This document shows, piece after piece, positions 36,401-47,954 of a stretch of DNA of 64,000 bases. The notes below the pieces were generated by a model. The model saw only the letters and a program-made list of their open reading frames with translations. It ran no database searches and was not told where the DNA came from. A program made the translations under genes and the position numbers. Positions within the stretch are counted from its first letter, which is position 1, and each line of letters begins with the position of its first letter. Source of the stretch: Artemisia argyi (taxonomy: Eukaryota > Streptophyta > Magnoliopsida > Asterales > Asteraceae); assembly GCA_030686995.1 (NCBI GenBank), contig CM060707.1, positions 82,593,472 to 82,657,471 of the forward strand, given 5' to 3'.

Positions 36401-37976
36401 CCCCCTGTAAAGTTGTAGGATTATTCAGATCATGATTAAGAGATGTTGGTACCTCAGAGATAGCAGATGTGATGGATGAATCAGGATGCTGTGAAGAGGA
36501 TGCAGCTGCAGACAGATTAGCCATGAAAATGGTTTGAGCAGTAGGTTCGTCATCTACGTCTGAGTCAAATGCATCACACTCTTCAACTTGAAAGATATTC
36601 GGGTCATTAAGAGCCATATCCTGAACAGGCTGATCATCCACATCAGCATCAAAGGTGTTCCCATCATTACCAGCCAGAAAGAGCAGAGCTTCTTCATCCA
36701 ACACCATCCCATTTTCTTGCGCCTGCATCAGCAACATCTTATCCTTGAAGTACTCAGAGTTTTGAGGACGTTTTGGAAGACTGCAATTCCTAGCTATATG
36801 GCCCAACCCTCCGCAGTTATAGCATTTAGGCTGCTTAGCTTGTGCTTGAAGAGCATTCCCAACTCTGTACTGCCCATTATCTCTACCAGCATTTCTTTGG
36901 TTGAAGTTCTGTCTTCCCTGCACATTCTGGACCACCACTCGACCATCCTCAATGACTGCCTGATTACGTGGATTTGATGAGATCCTAAGTTGGTTGTTAG
37001 TAGATGGAAGTGCAGCCCTGAACTGTTGGACCAGTAGAGAAACTTGGTTGGAGAGATTATCAATCATCATGTCAGTGTGAGAATACCCAGAATCAAGTTA
37101 TGTATTCAAAGCAGATGGTAAGGGAGTTGATGATTGACTATTGGTTGGGGGAGACCTGGAGGATGGTTGTGATGGTTGAGATTGATCATTTGAGGTTTGG
37201 TTAGGTTGTTGAACATTAGAGACAAAAGCAAGAGATTCATTTGTTGCTGACGGATTGAGCTTTTCTCGCATTAGCCGATCATAAGCAGCATGTTTCTCAT
37301 GTTGTTGGAGATATGCATAGAGTTGTTCATGATTGGTATGCCTGAGACCTTTGTTGAGCTTAACAGCTGTGACAAACCTATCCCATTCTGGTGCCATGTT
37401 ATTCACGAATTTGGAATTAAGCTGTATATTGGGCATTGTCATCTTGATGGCTCTCATATCATTGACCAACTTGTGAAATCTGACGTAATAGTCAATGATG
37501 CTTTCACCTGGGTTCATTTTGAAATGCTCAAATTCATCGTATAGCTGAGACTCATGATCTTCTTTAGTCAACTTAGACCCTGCAAGAAGCATTTTGACAT
37601 TATCCCAGACGGCCTTGGCTTCAGTGTTGTAGTTGATGAGTTTGTAGACATCTTTGGGAAGCCCTTTAATGACGATATTCGATGCTCTGATGTCGGCATC
37701 ATAGCATTTCTTTTCTTCATCAGACAGCTCATTGTAAGTGCGAGGTCTATCAAGACCAATTACAGCCGGTTGTTGATCAGTTGTTGCGACCGTGTCTCTA
37801 GTAGTACCCATTTGAAAGGGTCCCTCATCGATGGATTTCAAGATGTTAACCCCATTTTCCTTACCCAGACAATAAAGACGAATCCTTTGTGCCCATGATT
37901 CATAGTCAGTTCTGTCCAACATCGGAGGTCGGGTGTCAGACCCAGCAGCTTGAATGTCATCAGAAGATGTCGACAT
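33306..37976 (-). pseudogene. Giant Gag region of element C with two in-frame stops
   Basis: A single frame of about 1,550 codons is interrupted by TAA at 37098..37100 and TAA at 34857..34859. I chose the Met at 37976 over the one at 38021 because residues upstream look like leader. Features in order: copia Gag N-terminal domain (DYESWAQRIRLYC), a CCHC knuckle CYNCGGLGHIARNC near 36800, acidic linkers, long coiled coils (about 36100..35900 and 34800..34450), and a Cys-rich segment CKTCNKCLFYGNHDAC near 33780. It is far longer than typical copia Gag. Confidence 0.82.
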
Positions 37977-38034
37977 CACAAAATAGAAACTACCTAACCA
38001 CAAAGTAGGAGATACTCGCAATGTAGTGTACTAG

Positions 38035-38410
38035 TCGCAGGAAATTTTAACTGCAACTTGACCTAACCGCGGAGATAGTAAACCGCAGACAAGTAAACCA
38101 CAGTAAACACTGATCGCAGGACACTAACCGCAGAAAGTACCAAACCGCAGAAAAATCCCAACCGCAGAATGATCCAGTCGCAACCTGAGTAAACCGCAAA
38201 CCAAGGACACTAACCGCAGAAAGTACCAAACCGCAGAAAAATCCCAACCGCGGAATAGTTAAACGCAATTGACTAACCGCAGACAACTAATCGCAGTGAC
38301 AATGGTCCAAAACTGTCACTATCCTTGCGTTTTGTTTGTATTCCCAAAATAGTAATCGCAATCAAACTAACCACAGATTTTAGAAACTAAACGCAACGAA
38401 GCAATGGAAC
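38035..38410 (-). repeat. CTGCGGTT-iterated leader of element C
   Basis: Between the primer-binding site and gag, AACCGCAG (minus strand CTGCGGTT) and close variants recur more than ten times. A 48-bp block is directly repeated (38119..38167 and 38205..38253, offset 86). Confidence 0.75.
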
Positions 38411-38657
38411 AGTAGACTTAACCGCAACATAGAAATTCGCCCAAAATCACCTCTAAACTTCAAATAGATTAAGGAAATGGTAACACAAACTAAACCACAA
38501 TGTTCTACAAACACTAATGAACATAAAAGTACATCACTAACATGTATAACAACACTAGAGAAGATCAAACAAAGAGTTTTTACAGGAAAGTTACACCAAA
38601 CTCACAAAACCACACAAAATACCATCAAATTCGATTCTACAAGGTCCTAAGATGAAA

Positions 38658-38675
38658 CCTTGGCTCTTGATACCA
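38658..38675 (-). other. Primer-binding site of element C
   Basis: The minus strand reads TGGTATCAAGAGCCAAGG, a variant of the tRNA-Met site with an extra A compared with A and B. It is two bases from the LTR. Confidence 0.85.
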
Positions 38676-38677
38676 AT

Positions 38678-39009
38678 TGTAGAATACTAACTATGTTGGA
38701 AACATGATTTCACTAGGGATTTGTGTGGCGTTGGTGAAGTGAGGAGGAGAGGAAGAGAGGAACCTTGAGAGAAAAATGAAATATTAGATTGAGATTAAGT
38801 GAAGGTCCAACCCTCTCCACATGTGGAGAGGGGTATTTATACTTACAACTTAAATGCCCACACCCGGGCTGTGGATCAGGCATACAGTGGGTGAAGACCC
38901 ATCCTTCTTCCACGGTGCTACTTAAACTAATACTAATTAACTAATAAATAAACTAACAGTTGGTGATTAGGTGACCGAGACTTTTACAGGAATATTTGTA
39001 TTCCTAACA
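38678..39009 (-). repeat. 5' LTR of element C
   Basis: Matches 15901..16252 except for about five substitutions and a 20-bp length difference near 38955..38972. The shorter LTR there carries AACAGTTGGTGATT, identical to its own LTR/flank junction at 39006..39019. TATA at 38834..38841; palindrome at 38811..38832. Confidence 0.93.
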
Positions 39010-39014
39010 GTTGG

Positions 39015-39634
39015 TGATTGGAATTGGGCTTGGATTGTGATGGATGTGAACTGGGCCAGCTAGTGGTAAGGGTGTGTTAGGTTAATTATTTTTGGGTTTA
39101 GTTATTTATGGACCAGATTTGGTGTGTAGTATTTAGGATTAAGGATTTAATTCACATGGACCAAAGTTTGTATAATCTGAAAATTCAAGGACTAAATCTG
39201 AAAATCTTCCAAACTTTTATCCAAGGGCCTATGTTGAATATCTTCAATAGTTAGAGGACCTTTGTTGCCATTTTCTTCAAATAATCTTCAAAGGACCACT
39301 TTTGTCAATATCTGAAAGTATAGGGACTGAAGTTGCCAATTTCTCCAAACTTTGTCCAGGGACTTTTCTTGTAACTTTAAGAATCTCTGAGGACTTCTTA
39401 TGTAATTATGAGCTTTCTTTGATCATTTTGCTTCCCCGGCTCCGGCTTTTGACCTTTTTCCATTCTCGTGCTCGTTTTTTGTCGGTTTTGGCTTTGTTTT
39501 TGTTCATTTTTCACATATCCGTACCTGCACATACACAAATACAAAAACACACATTCTCTTGGCATATTTGGTTAGTATTTGGTGTATTTGTTCTGATTTT
39601 GGTCTAAAAAGGATGTGTGAAAAAGCACACATCA
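39015..39634 (-). repeat. 5' LTR of E1, right portion (U3 start)
   Basis: This continues the E1 LTR from 15900. It contains iterated 'aggactaaa' U3 motifs and ends, in sense, with the LTR start TGATGTGTG...CACACATC, an inverted pair. Beyond 39634 the sequence is E2 gag, so E1 inserted into E2. Confidence 0.8.
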
Positions 39635-40572
39635 GTCACCTTGTGGTGGGTAACCATTACCACCCATATTATAGGTTCCCGTAGTAGCATACGCATTATC
39701 GTGAGTGAAGCCACCGGAGGCTGGGCACTCAAGATACGAATGAGGACCACCACAAATCTCACAACTATTGTTAACCAAATTGACTTGATGGTTCCTGACT
39801 TGATTCTGAGTCATTTGATGCATTCGTAAGATAGTCGTAGACAAATCATCGAGTTTCTTAGTAATGGTGGCCAACTCAGAATTGTAAGAAGAAGAAGAAG
39901 AACTATGAGTCGCAGTCGATCTTGTTGGCTCATTCCTCTCGACTGAGGAATCCCAATAATTGTAATGGGCCGTCATATTCTCAATTAGTTCGTAACAATC
40001 TTCAGGACGTCGTTTCATAAAAGTACCACCGGCTGCTGCATTGATCGTGTCCCGATGTCGGAGAGTCAAACCATTGTAAAACGTATCGATTATCGTAACA
40101 AGTAGCATATTATAATTTGGACACCGATCAATAGCAAGCTTATAACGTTCCCAAGCCTCGAATAAGACTCATCGGGAAGTTGCCAAAAATTACTAATATC
40201 GTTTCTTAGCTTCGTCACCATCGATGGTGGAAAATATTTCGCCAAGAACTTCGAAACCATTTCTTCAAAGGTATGAATCGAGTTCTTGGGAATACGATCA
40301 AACCAGGCAGTAGCATGATGCGTTAGAGAATAGGGGAAGAGAGAAAGACGAAGGACGTCATCGGAGACCCCATTTTGTTTCATGCTTTGGGTGACGGTTA
40401 AGAATTTGTCAAGATGCATATTAGCATCGTCACTCGGTAAACCGTGAAATTGGCATGAATTTTGGACTTTTTGAATAATATGATGCTTGAGTCCAAAATC
40501 CGTAGCCTTAATATTAAGAGGGAAAATCGGGCCACCTCTTCCGTGCATTGTTGGTTGGCACAGTTCCTCCAT
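39635..40572 (-). pseudogene. Gypsy Gag of E2, frameshifted and truncated by E1
   Basis: Retrotransposon-Gag domain (HATAWFDRIPK, FEEMVSKFLAKYFPPS) in the piece starting at 40572, then a frameshift near 40165, then DTFYNGLTLRHRD and a CX2CX3HX4C knuckle CEICGGPHSYLEC in another frame. The ORF is cut at 39635 by the E1 LTR, whose first bases supply the stop. The Gag type fits Tat/Athila-like Ty3/gypsy elements. This is the only clear gypsy Gag core here and marks E2 as descended from an autonomous element. Confidence 0.82.
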
Positions 40573-41238
40573 CGTTCAGAGATCAGGAGCTGACACATGT
40601 TGGTGATCACCACCCACCGGAGGGCGTTGATTACTTTGGTCAATTTCCTCAACTGTTGGGAAATGGACACGGTGTGTGTGACGAATTACCCTTTCGGGAT
40701 TTGATAATGGAGAAATAAGACTTTGAGAAGATGAACAAGTGATCATACACCACAAAAATAGAAAAGAAAAAGAAAAAGAAAAAGAAAATCTTTTTGTATT
40801 ATTGGTTGGGAAGTATTTTTGGCTTTTTTAATTTATTGAAAAACAAAACACAAAACTTTTATTTTCTTTTTGTAACCGTTACGTTATCCATAACCGTTTC
40901 CTCTAAAACTACGTGCAGTGGAGCGGGAGAGAAGAGTGGATCTCTCTTCGGTCTGCAATTTAATGTCAAGACCTCCGTATTCCCCGTTTATTTGGTTGTA
41001 GTAAAAGAGCAATCTGATAACGTTTAATTTCACGGTTTCTTTTGTTGTTGTTTTTTCGGGAATGGTTTACAACACTCTCTCAAGAGTGAGGATGTTATTT
41101 TATATTTGTATTTTTGAAAACACTTTAGGAAAAGTGTTTTTTATTTTTTACTTTTTATATTTTTATAACAAAATAATGAGGAAGGTTTTTTCAAAACATG
41201 ATTTTTAAAAACGAAAATCAAAATTCACTTCAAACCTT
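40573..41238 (-). other. Leader of E2
   Basis: Non-coding leader similar to that of E1 (12945..13503). Contains an (AAAAAG)n-like patch near 40760..40790. No gene. Confidence 0.6.
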
Positions 41239-41255
41239 TCCCGGAAGCGGCACCA
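41239..41255 (-). other. Primer-binding site of E2
   Basis: The minus strand reads TGGTGCCGCTTCCGGGA, a slightly decayed version of the site in E1 and D, five bases from the LTR. Confidence 0.75.
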
Positions 41256-41260
41256 AAAAT

Positions 41261-41278
41261 TGATTCATGCAAAAACCA

Positions 41279-41376
<98 letters not shown>

Positions 41377-44300
41377 TACTCCAAAGGATTTGCAAGAAAT
41401 ACAAATCCCGAGTTCGTTTCCCGTGAAGAAGTGAATGGAATCGTGATATTCGATTCGTGAAATCGTGTCGTGAAAAAGTGGAAAAGTGAAATTGTGATTT
41501 TTAAGACTAAAAGAATTGAAAGAAACTAATCACAATGCTAAATGTACAAGTCACTAAAGCACAACTACTTCAAATTGTAAAACGAATTATAAAACGTGAA
41601 TTTTAAAAACGTAACGTACGAATTAAAAAGTGAAATTCAATGAAAAATTATCCTAAAAATGTGAAATCAATTTCTAAAAATCTTAAATTACTAAATATAA
41701 TTTTGAGTAAAAGAAAAATATTTTTGTGACTTTTTATTTATTTTCTATGATTTATTTTCTATTTTTGTAATTATAAAATGAATTGAAAATAAAAGAAAAT
41801 GTAAAAATAAATGTGAAAAATAAAAAATGAGTTTTGAAAAATCTAAAATAACTTAAAAGAATTTTATAAAATATTTTTGGAATTTTCAGGCTTTTTCTGA
41901 TTTTTATCTATTAAAAAATTGAAATAAAATGAGAAAAATAGCAAATATACTCAGAAAATTATGAAATTTTTATGGAAATTCTAAAATATAAATTGAAATC
42001 TAAGAAAAATTTGAAAAGTAAAAAATAAGCTAGAAAAAGTGCTTTTTGAATAGAAACAGCTAATTGTAAGTGCTTATTGATAAGCACTTGCAACCAAATC
42101 TTATGAAACTCAATCCACAAGTGTATTATACTCAGATAAGCCTTAATGCACTCAAATTAGATCAAGTAATGCACAGAATCTCAAGTAATGAGCAATGAGC
42201 AGTTTACAATAAGCATTCAAATAAGCAGATTAGCACTAGGATAAGCCACATGTTCAGATTCAATACAATTCACTTAAGTACACACAAAGGAACTCATATG
42301 ATGCAAAGTTTACTCAGAAACAAACCAATTACACATTTGCAGACCTATGTTCACATCAGCTTAATAGTATAAACCCCTAAACTTGCAGGCTAAATTAAGC
42401 TATCTGAATAAGCTCTAAACTATAATTTAAGTGGGGCAAATGCTACCTTATACTACAGAGAGTCTTAAAACCTAAAAAGCCCTATGAAATTCTATCAATT
42501 ACTGCTCTAATTGGATCCCAAATCAACAACCTGTTGAGATGGTCAAGCTGCAACAGTTGACTATGTAATTGCACTAACAATTTGACTTAATCCAAATTCC
42601 AACACTCTAATCCTAACTATTATGTTGTAATAAGCTATATTATCACAGATCCTAAGCTATTTATCAACTAAAACTTCAATTATACTTAACTGTATTCTAC
42701 TTTATCTAACAGTGGATGAGATTTAGAACTAACTTTGACTATTACTAACTATCCTACTGATTTAATGTTATTTCTAGCCTACTAAACACTACTGTAACCT
42801 TATACAATAACCTACTCAGACTATTACACCTTCAAACTCAGCAAATTACAATAACCAAACACTCCTTAAATCAATTTTGATGAACATTTGAAAAGCAAAT
42901 GAAAGATATTAACCACAAATCAACCACACAAACTCTAATACTGATTTAATAGATTGAATTAAGCTCTATTTCACTGATAACAACAACTGATTACACAAAT
43001 TCACTTATACACAGTTATGACAGATTTAGAGTAATCAAACAGCAAAAATGATTAACCTAATACAACTATGATAATTCTCAGTCAATAACACTCAATTATG
43101 ATCAAATTCAACTGATTAAATAGTAAACTATAAACTAACACTGATCTAAACAGAAACTCATAGATTGTAAGCAAAAACTTGAAAATAGAAACCAAAACTT
43201 ACAAAATCATTCCCCTCAGCTCAAACAGAGGGGATTCACTAAGCTTGCCTATCTTTAGATAGGCTCAAACACTTCCATATCTCTGTTTGGCATATCATAT
43301 CACCCCCTGGATCATAAACTTCATCTGAACTTTGACTATTGTTGAATGTTTATTAAGCTAAAATGAGCTCTATTACACTACACTAAGCTTGATTGCAAGC
43401 TGAAATTAAGAAAAATGAAATCATATTTTTATATTTTTTATATTTTTTTTTATTTTTAAGCTTTAATGAAAGAAATGATTGAAGATTAAATGAAATGATT
43501 TAAAAACTTGTAAACTCTTAAGAGAATTAAGATGAAAGGTAAATCAAACAACAAGTAGATAAAGGAATTGAAAACTAAATTTTATTAAAGTAGCTAAAGT
43601 TGATTACAATGAGTAAAAGAAAGCTTATTACAATTAAGTATAAAAACTAGCAGAGCTTCGCTACCTATTCCTACATGCTCAAATGAGCTAGAAACACCTC
43701 TATTTAAAGCTGAACTAAGAAGAGTCTAGAGGCTTGGGGTCATGGATTGCCAAGCTGGCAATCCGTGTGCCTTGTGCTTTCTCTAAGCATTTCTGAGCCC
43801 TCTGATCAAGTATCAATCATATATCAATCATTTTGCACCCTTAGATCATAAATTGTGAAGTGTAGGAACAAATGAGAGGCTTCCATGTGGCCAAGCGTGT
43901 GCTTCTTTGGATCTTCTGACAATATATGACACCTGACACCTTCTAGAAGTCCTTTAATTTGACCAAATTGCCCTTAATTGCAGTTAAATTGGGGGTCGGG
44001 TTAATTAGGGTTCATGTAATTCTGGGTGAGGGTTAAATTGGGGGGCGAGAAAAGATATGGGTAATATTTTATTACATTTGACTGAGTGGTGTTGAGCGAG
44101 GGTGAGTATGGGCCGGATGATTACTTATGGGTGATGGGCTTTTTGTGTTGTGTTGTTGGATTTGGACTTTAAACATGGACCAGGCTATAAAGACTTGGAC
44201 TAGTGATATTAATTTCAGCTTTTGTAATTGAAAATATGCAAGGACTATTTGTGCCAAATCTGAAATCATAAGGACTGAAACAGCCATCTCCTATAAATGT

Positions 44301-44719
44301 GATCCAAGGGCTTTAATTGTAACATTCTGATTTATTAAGGACCAATCTTGTCACTTCTACAAAGATATCTTCAAAGGACGACTAATTTTGACAATTTTTT
44401 TAAACTTGGAGGACTAATTTAGACAATCTCTTCAAACTTTATTCAAGGGTCAAATTTGTCAATTCTCCAAACTTTGAGGTCTTCTTTGGACTTTGTAAGC
44501 TCAATCTTTGACTTTTAGATCCCATCTTTGACTTTTAACACTCATTAAACTCTCGTGCTCGTTTTTGCCGAATTTTCGTTGTTTTTCATCTTTTTATGAA
44601 ATATCCGTTCCTGCACATTCACAATCACAAAAACACACTTTCTTTGGCAATTTGGGTTAGTTTTTGGATTATTTAGTCTTATTTTGGTCAAGAAAAGGTG
44701 AGTGAATAAGCACTTACTA
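41261..44719 (-). repeat. 5' LTR of E2 (3459 bp)
   Basis: It starts TGATTCATG beside the primer-binding site and ends at the E2/F junction. In sense the LTR start shows the same kind of inverted pair as D and E1. The terminal CA is TA in this copy but CA in the duplicated copy at 45983. It is A/T-rich and its small ORFs look random. A TTTAAATAG motif (minus, near 43705) may be the TATA box. Confidence 0.78.
41283..41374. repeat. (TA)n(TG)n microsatellite in E2 LTR
   Basis: About 58 bp of TA followed by about 34 bp of TG near the U5 end of the LTR. Confidence 0.95.
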
Positions 44720-45197
44720 ATGCATTTTCTCATATTACATAGGGTCATGTGAAAGTGAATCTTTCTCGGCCCTGACTTGAGTTCGATTATCCTCGTTTCG
44801 TATTTGATGGTTTCCCGTGCTGTAGCAAGAACTGGTGCTCCTAGGATTATTGTCGTATAATCATTTTCTCTATCATCAATGATCATGAAGTCAATGGATA
44901 CATAAATCCTACTACGTTAATTAATACATCCTCTACTATTCCTAAAGGATACACATAAGAATGATTGGCAAGGGAAAGCCTAATACGGGTGGTGGTTGGT
45001 GTCTTATTAGTCAATTGGGCATAAATGGATATGGGCATTAGGTTTGTCTTCTTATTAATGTCATGCATCAAATAATACCCTAAGATTTGGGACTTTGGTG
45101 GTTCTTCCGTTGGTTGTTCTTCAGGGGATATCTCCTTTCCTTTATTTGAACATGATTCACTGACTACACCTCCATCATCTGTTCCATCATCAACCAT
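44720..45197 (-). pseudogene. Retropepsin fragment of element F, copy 1
   Basis: A gypsy aspartic-protease-like fragment. NLMPISIYAQL, SYVYPLGIVEDVLI and IILGAPVLATA lie in two overlapping frames that meet at 44883..44886, a one-base frameshift. The homology ends at 44720, the E2 LTR boundary. The segment where the catalytic DSG-type motif should lie reads MHDINKKTN, so the catalytic site is missing. Inactive remnant. Confidence 0.7.
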
Positions 45198-45983
45198 GAT
45201 GAGGTTGACTCCACCATTTTAGGAGAGAGAACAAGAAAAATGGTGTAGATGGTAGAGTCACGTGTGAGTTGAGACTTAAAGAGTAGTTGAATGATATTTT
45301 AATAACTTACAATAAGAAACAGTTCTACTTTATGAGCTCTAATTCTATGTGGTGGGTTAAATACTAGTAATATCCTTTTAAAGTTTGTTGTACTTCTTTA
45401 GTTAGCTTGCATATTTCATGTTAAGACTTTGTAGCAACATGGACCAGGCTATAAAGACTTGGACTAGTGATATTAATTTCAGCTTTTGTAATTGAAAATA
45501 TGCAAGGACTATTTGTGCCAAATCTGAAATCATAAGGACTGAAAAAACCATCTCCTATAAATGTGCTCCAAGGGCTTTAATTGTAACATTCTGATTTATT
45601 GAGGACCAATCTTGTCACTTCTTCAAAGATATCTTCAAAGGACGAGTAATTTTGACAATTTCTTCAAACTTGGAGGACTAATTTTGATAATCTCTTCAAA
45701 CTTTATTCAAGGGTCAAATTTGTCAATTCTCCAAACTTTGAGGTCTTCTTTGGACTTTGTAAGCTCAATCTTTGACTTTTAGATCCCAGCTTTGACTTTT
45801 AACACTCATTCCACTCTCGTGCTCGTTTTTACCGAATTTTCGTTGTTTTTCGTCTTTTTATGAAATATCCGTTCTTGCACATTCACAATCACAAAAACAC
45901 ACTTTTTTTGGCAATTTGGGTTAGTTTTTGGATTATTTAGTCTTATTTTGGTCAAGAAAAGGTAAGTGAATAAGTACTCACCA

Positions 45984-46465
45984 ATGCATTTTCTCATATT
46001 ACATAGGGTCATGCGAAAGTGAATCTTTCTCAGCCCTGACTTGAGTTCGATTATCCTCGTTTCGTATTTGATGGTTTCTCGTGCTGTAGCAAGAACTGGT
46101 GCTCCTAGGATTATCGGCGTATAATCATTTTCTCTATCATCAATGATCATGAAGTCAATGGATACATAAATCCTGCTACGTTAATTAATACATCCTCTGC
46201 TATTCCTAAAGGATACACATAAGAATGATCGGCAAGGGAAAGCCTAATACGGGTGGTGGTTGGTGTCTTATTAGTCGATTGGGCATAAATGGATAGGGAC
46301 ATTAGGTTTGTCTTCTTATTAATGTCGTGCTTCAAATAATACCTTAAGATTTGGGACTTTGGTGGTTCTTCCGTTGGTTGTTCTTCAGGGGATATCTCCT
46401 TTCCTTTATTTGAACATGATTCACTGACTACACCTCCATCATCTATTCCATCATCAACCGTGATG
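45984..46465 (-). pseudogene. Retropepsin fragment of element F, copy 2
   Basis: A duplicate of the copy at 44720..45197 with the same frameshift (at 46147..46150), showing that the break predates the tandem duplication. Here IILGAPVLATA and the preceding block are intact, with small differences. Confidence 0.7.
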
Positions 46466-46858
46466 AGGTTGACTCCACCATTTTAGGAGACAGAACAAGA
46501 AAAATGGTGTAGATGGTAGAGTCACGTGTGAGTTGAGACTTAAAGAGTAGTTGAATGACATTTTAATAACTTACAATAAGAAACAGTTCTACTTTATGAG
46601 CTCTAATTCTATGTGGTGGGTTAAATACTAGTAATATCCTTTTAAAGTTTGTTGTACTTCTTTAGTTAGCTTGCATATTTCATGTTAAGACTTTGTAGCA
46701 ATATGTTACACCCAAAACCGAGTTTAAGTATTATATTACAAGAACGCCATTAAGTAAGTTTGACTACGACTTTTATAAGTTGAAGACGTTATGTGATTGA
46801 CTAGTTGTAACACCCCAGGTAAATCTCACATTGACCATGACTTGGAGTGAATAATATA

Positions 46859-47367
46859 GAGCTGTAAACGAACCGGACGAACACAAACGGAGCCTTGTTC
46901 ATGTTCATTCATTTAATTTTAACTGGACAAATAAATGGACACAGACACTTAAACGGACGAATTTTCTTGTTCATGTTCGCTTATTAAGAAAATGAGTTGT
47001 TCTTGTTCGTTAATTAAGACACTAAACGAACATAAACGATTGAATATAAATGAAAATAGACAAACAAACATAGACATTATTGAATTATGCACAATATATT
47101 GTTTTATAAGTGTTGTTTTGCTTAAACAAACCAATTTTAAAATTATACAATTAAAAGATATGATATACGAACATAAATAAATGTACATAAACGGACGTTC
47201 ACGAACATAAATGAACGGACGCGACTTTTGTTCATGTTCATTCATTTAAATAAATGAACGTAAAATATTGTTCATGTTCGTTCATTTAATAAATAGACGA
47301 ACATAAACGAACTTTTTACTGAACGGTTCATGAAATGTTCACTAAACGTTCAGTTCGTTTACAGCCC
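46859..47367. mobile_element. MITE with GAGCTGTAAACGAAC-type terminal inverted repeats
   Basis: The ends GAGCTGTAAACGAAC and GTTCGTTTACAGCCC are inverted repeats with one mismatch, inside a TA/TA duplication (46857..46858, 47368..47369), so Mariner-like. The interior is full of iterated TTCATGTTCGTTCATTTA-type subterminal repeats in both orientations. No transposase. Confidence 0.7.
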
Positions 47368-47445
47368 TAGGAGTGATGTTGGCATATATGTTAACATTCG
47401 CCTTATATACCAACATCGCGTTTTGTGGTATAACGGTTAATCTCC

Positions 47446-47503
47446 AAAGGGTTAAGCATGCTCGTGCGAGAGTGGTACTGGCTTAGCTGACATGCCGGGA
47501 AGT
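47446..47503 (+). other. 5S rRNA-like core of Cassandra LTR
   Basis: GTTAAGCATGCTC, GCGAGAGTGGTACTGG and GCCGGGAAGT follow the order and spacing of the internal promoter region of plant 5S rRNA. Cassandra elements are known to carry such a sequence as a pol III promoter. This is not a functional 5S gene, because the 5' third is absent. Confidence 0.75.
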
Positions 47504-47587
47504 ATTCACATGAGGGCCACAAAAAGCAAAGCCGTGAGCCTACGAGAAAAGCGAATAATATTGTGGTCTATAAGGCGGGGTGTTACA

Positions 47588-47862
47588 GGTAGGGATGGCA
47601 AAAAAAACCCCAAACCCGATGGGGAAATCTGAAAACCGAACAAAATTTTCTGTATATTTTTTTTTTCGATTTTGGAAATTTTTTTTTTCTTTTCGAAAAA
47701 AATGTTTTGGAAAAAAATTTTGAAAAAAGAAATTTCTAAAAAAAATTCAAAAAAATATTCGGAAATAATCTTGGAAAACGTGTGTAAAAACGTTTTTAAA
47801 CATGTATATAAAAATGTGTGTGAAAACGCGTGTAAAAACGTGTGTGAAAACACATGTAAAAA

Positions 47863-47867
<5 letters not shown>
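47588..47867. other. A/T-rich spacer, no gene
   Basis: It contains poly(A)/poly(T) patches and iterated AACGTGTGTGAAAAC-type motifs (47778..47860). Nothing else seen. Confidence 0.6.

Positions 47868-47952
<85 letters not shown>
47868..47952. repeat. (TA)n microsatellite
   Basis: About 84 bp of alternating T and A. The plus-strand Ile/Tyr ORF across it is an artefact. Confidence 0.97.

Positions 47953-47954
<2 letters not shown>

Larger units (their letters stand above)
15901..39009 (-). mobile_element. Element C: Ty1/copia retrotransposon interrupted by element B
   Basis: LTRs of 352 bp (left) and 332 bp (right) flank gag and pol on the minus strand. The target-site duplication GTTGG (15896..15900, 39010..39014) is perfect. 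Element B (19236..29918) is nested in it. Without B and its duplicated GATCC, C is about 12.4 kb. The very long Gag region, multiplied purine-tract-like motifs before the 3' LTR and the primer-binding site suggest a Sirevirus relative, but I see no env-like ORF. I count about five LTR substitutions plus one 20-bp length difference. Confidence 0.93.
44173..46701. repeat. Tandem duplication of the E2-LTR/F-protease junction
   Basis: Two copies, 44173..45436 and 45437..46701, offset 1264 bp and a few percent diverged. Each contains the first ~547 bp of the E2 LTR (in sense) joined to F protease sequence and about 500 bp of flank. Confidence 0.88.
46806..47587 (+). mobile_element. Cassandra-type TRIM LTR (probably solo) with nested MITE
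   Basis: It starts TGTAACACCCC and ends GGGGTGTTACA. It contains a 5S rRNA-like core (47446..47503). Without the MITE it is about 271 bp, in the range of Cassandra LTRs. The five bases on each side do not match (CTAGT, GGTAG), so the flanks may be rearranged or the boundary slightly off. Confidence 0.75.
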
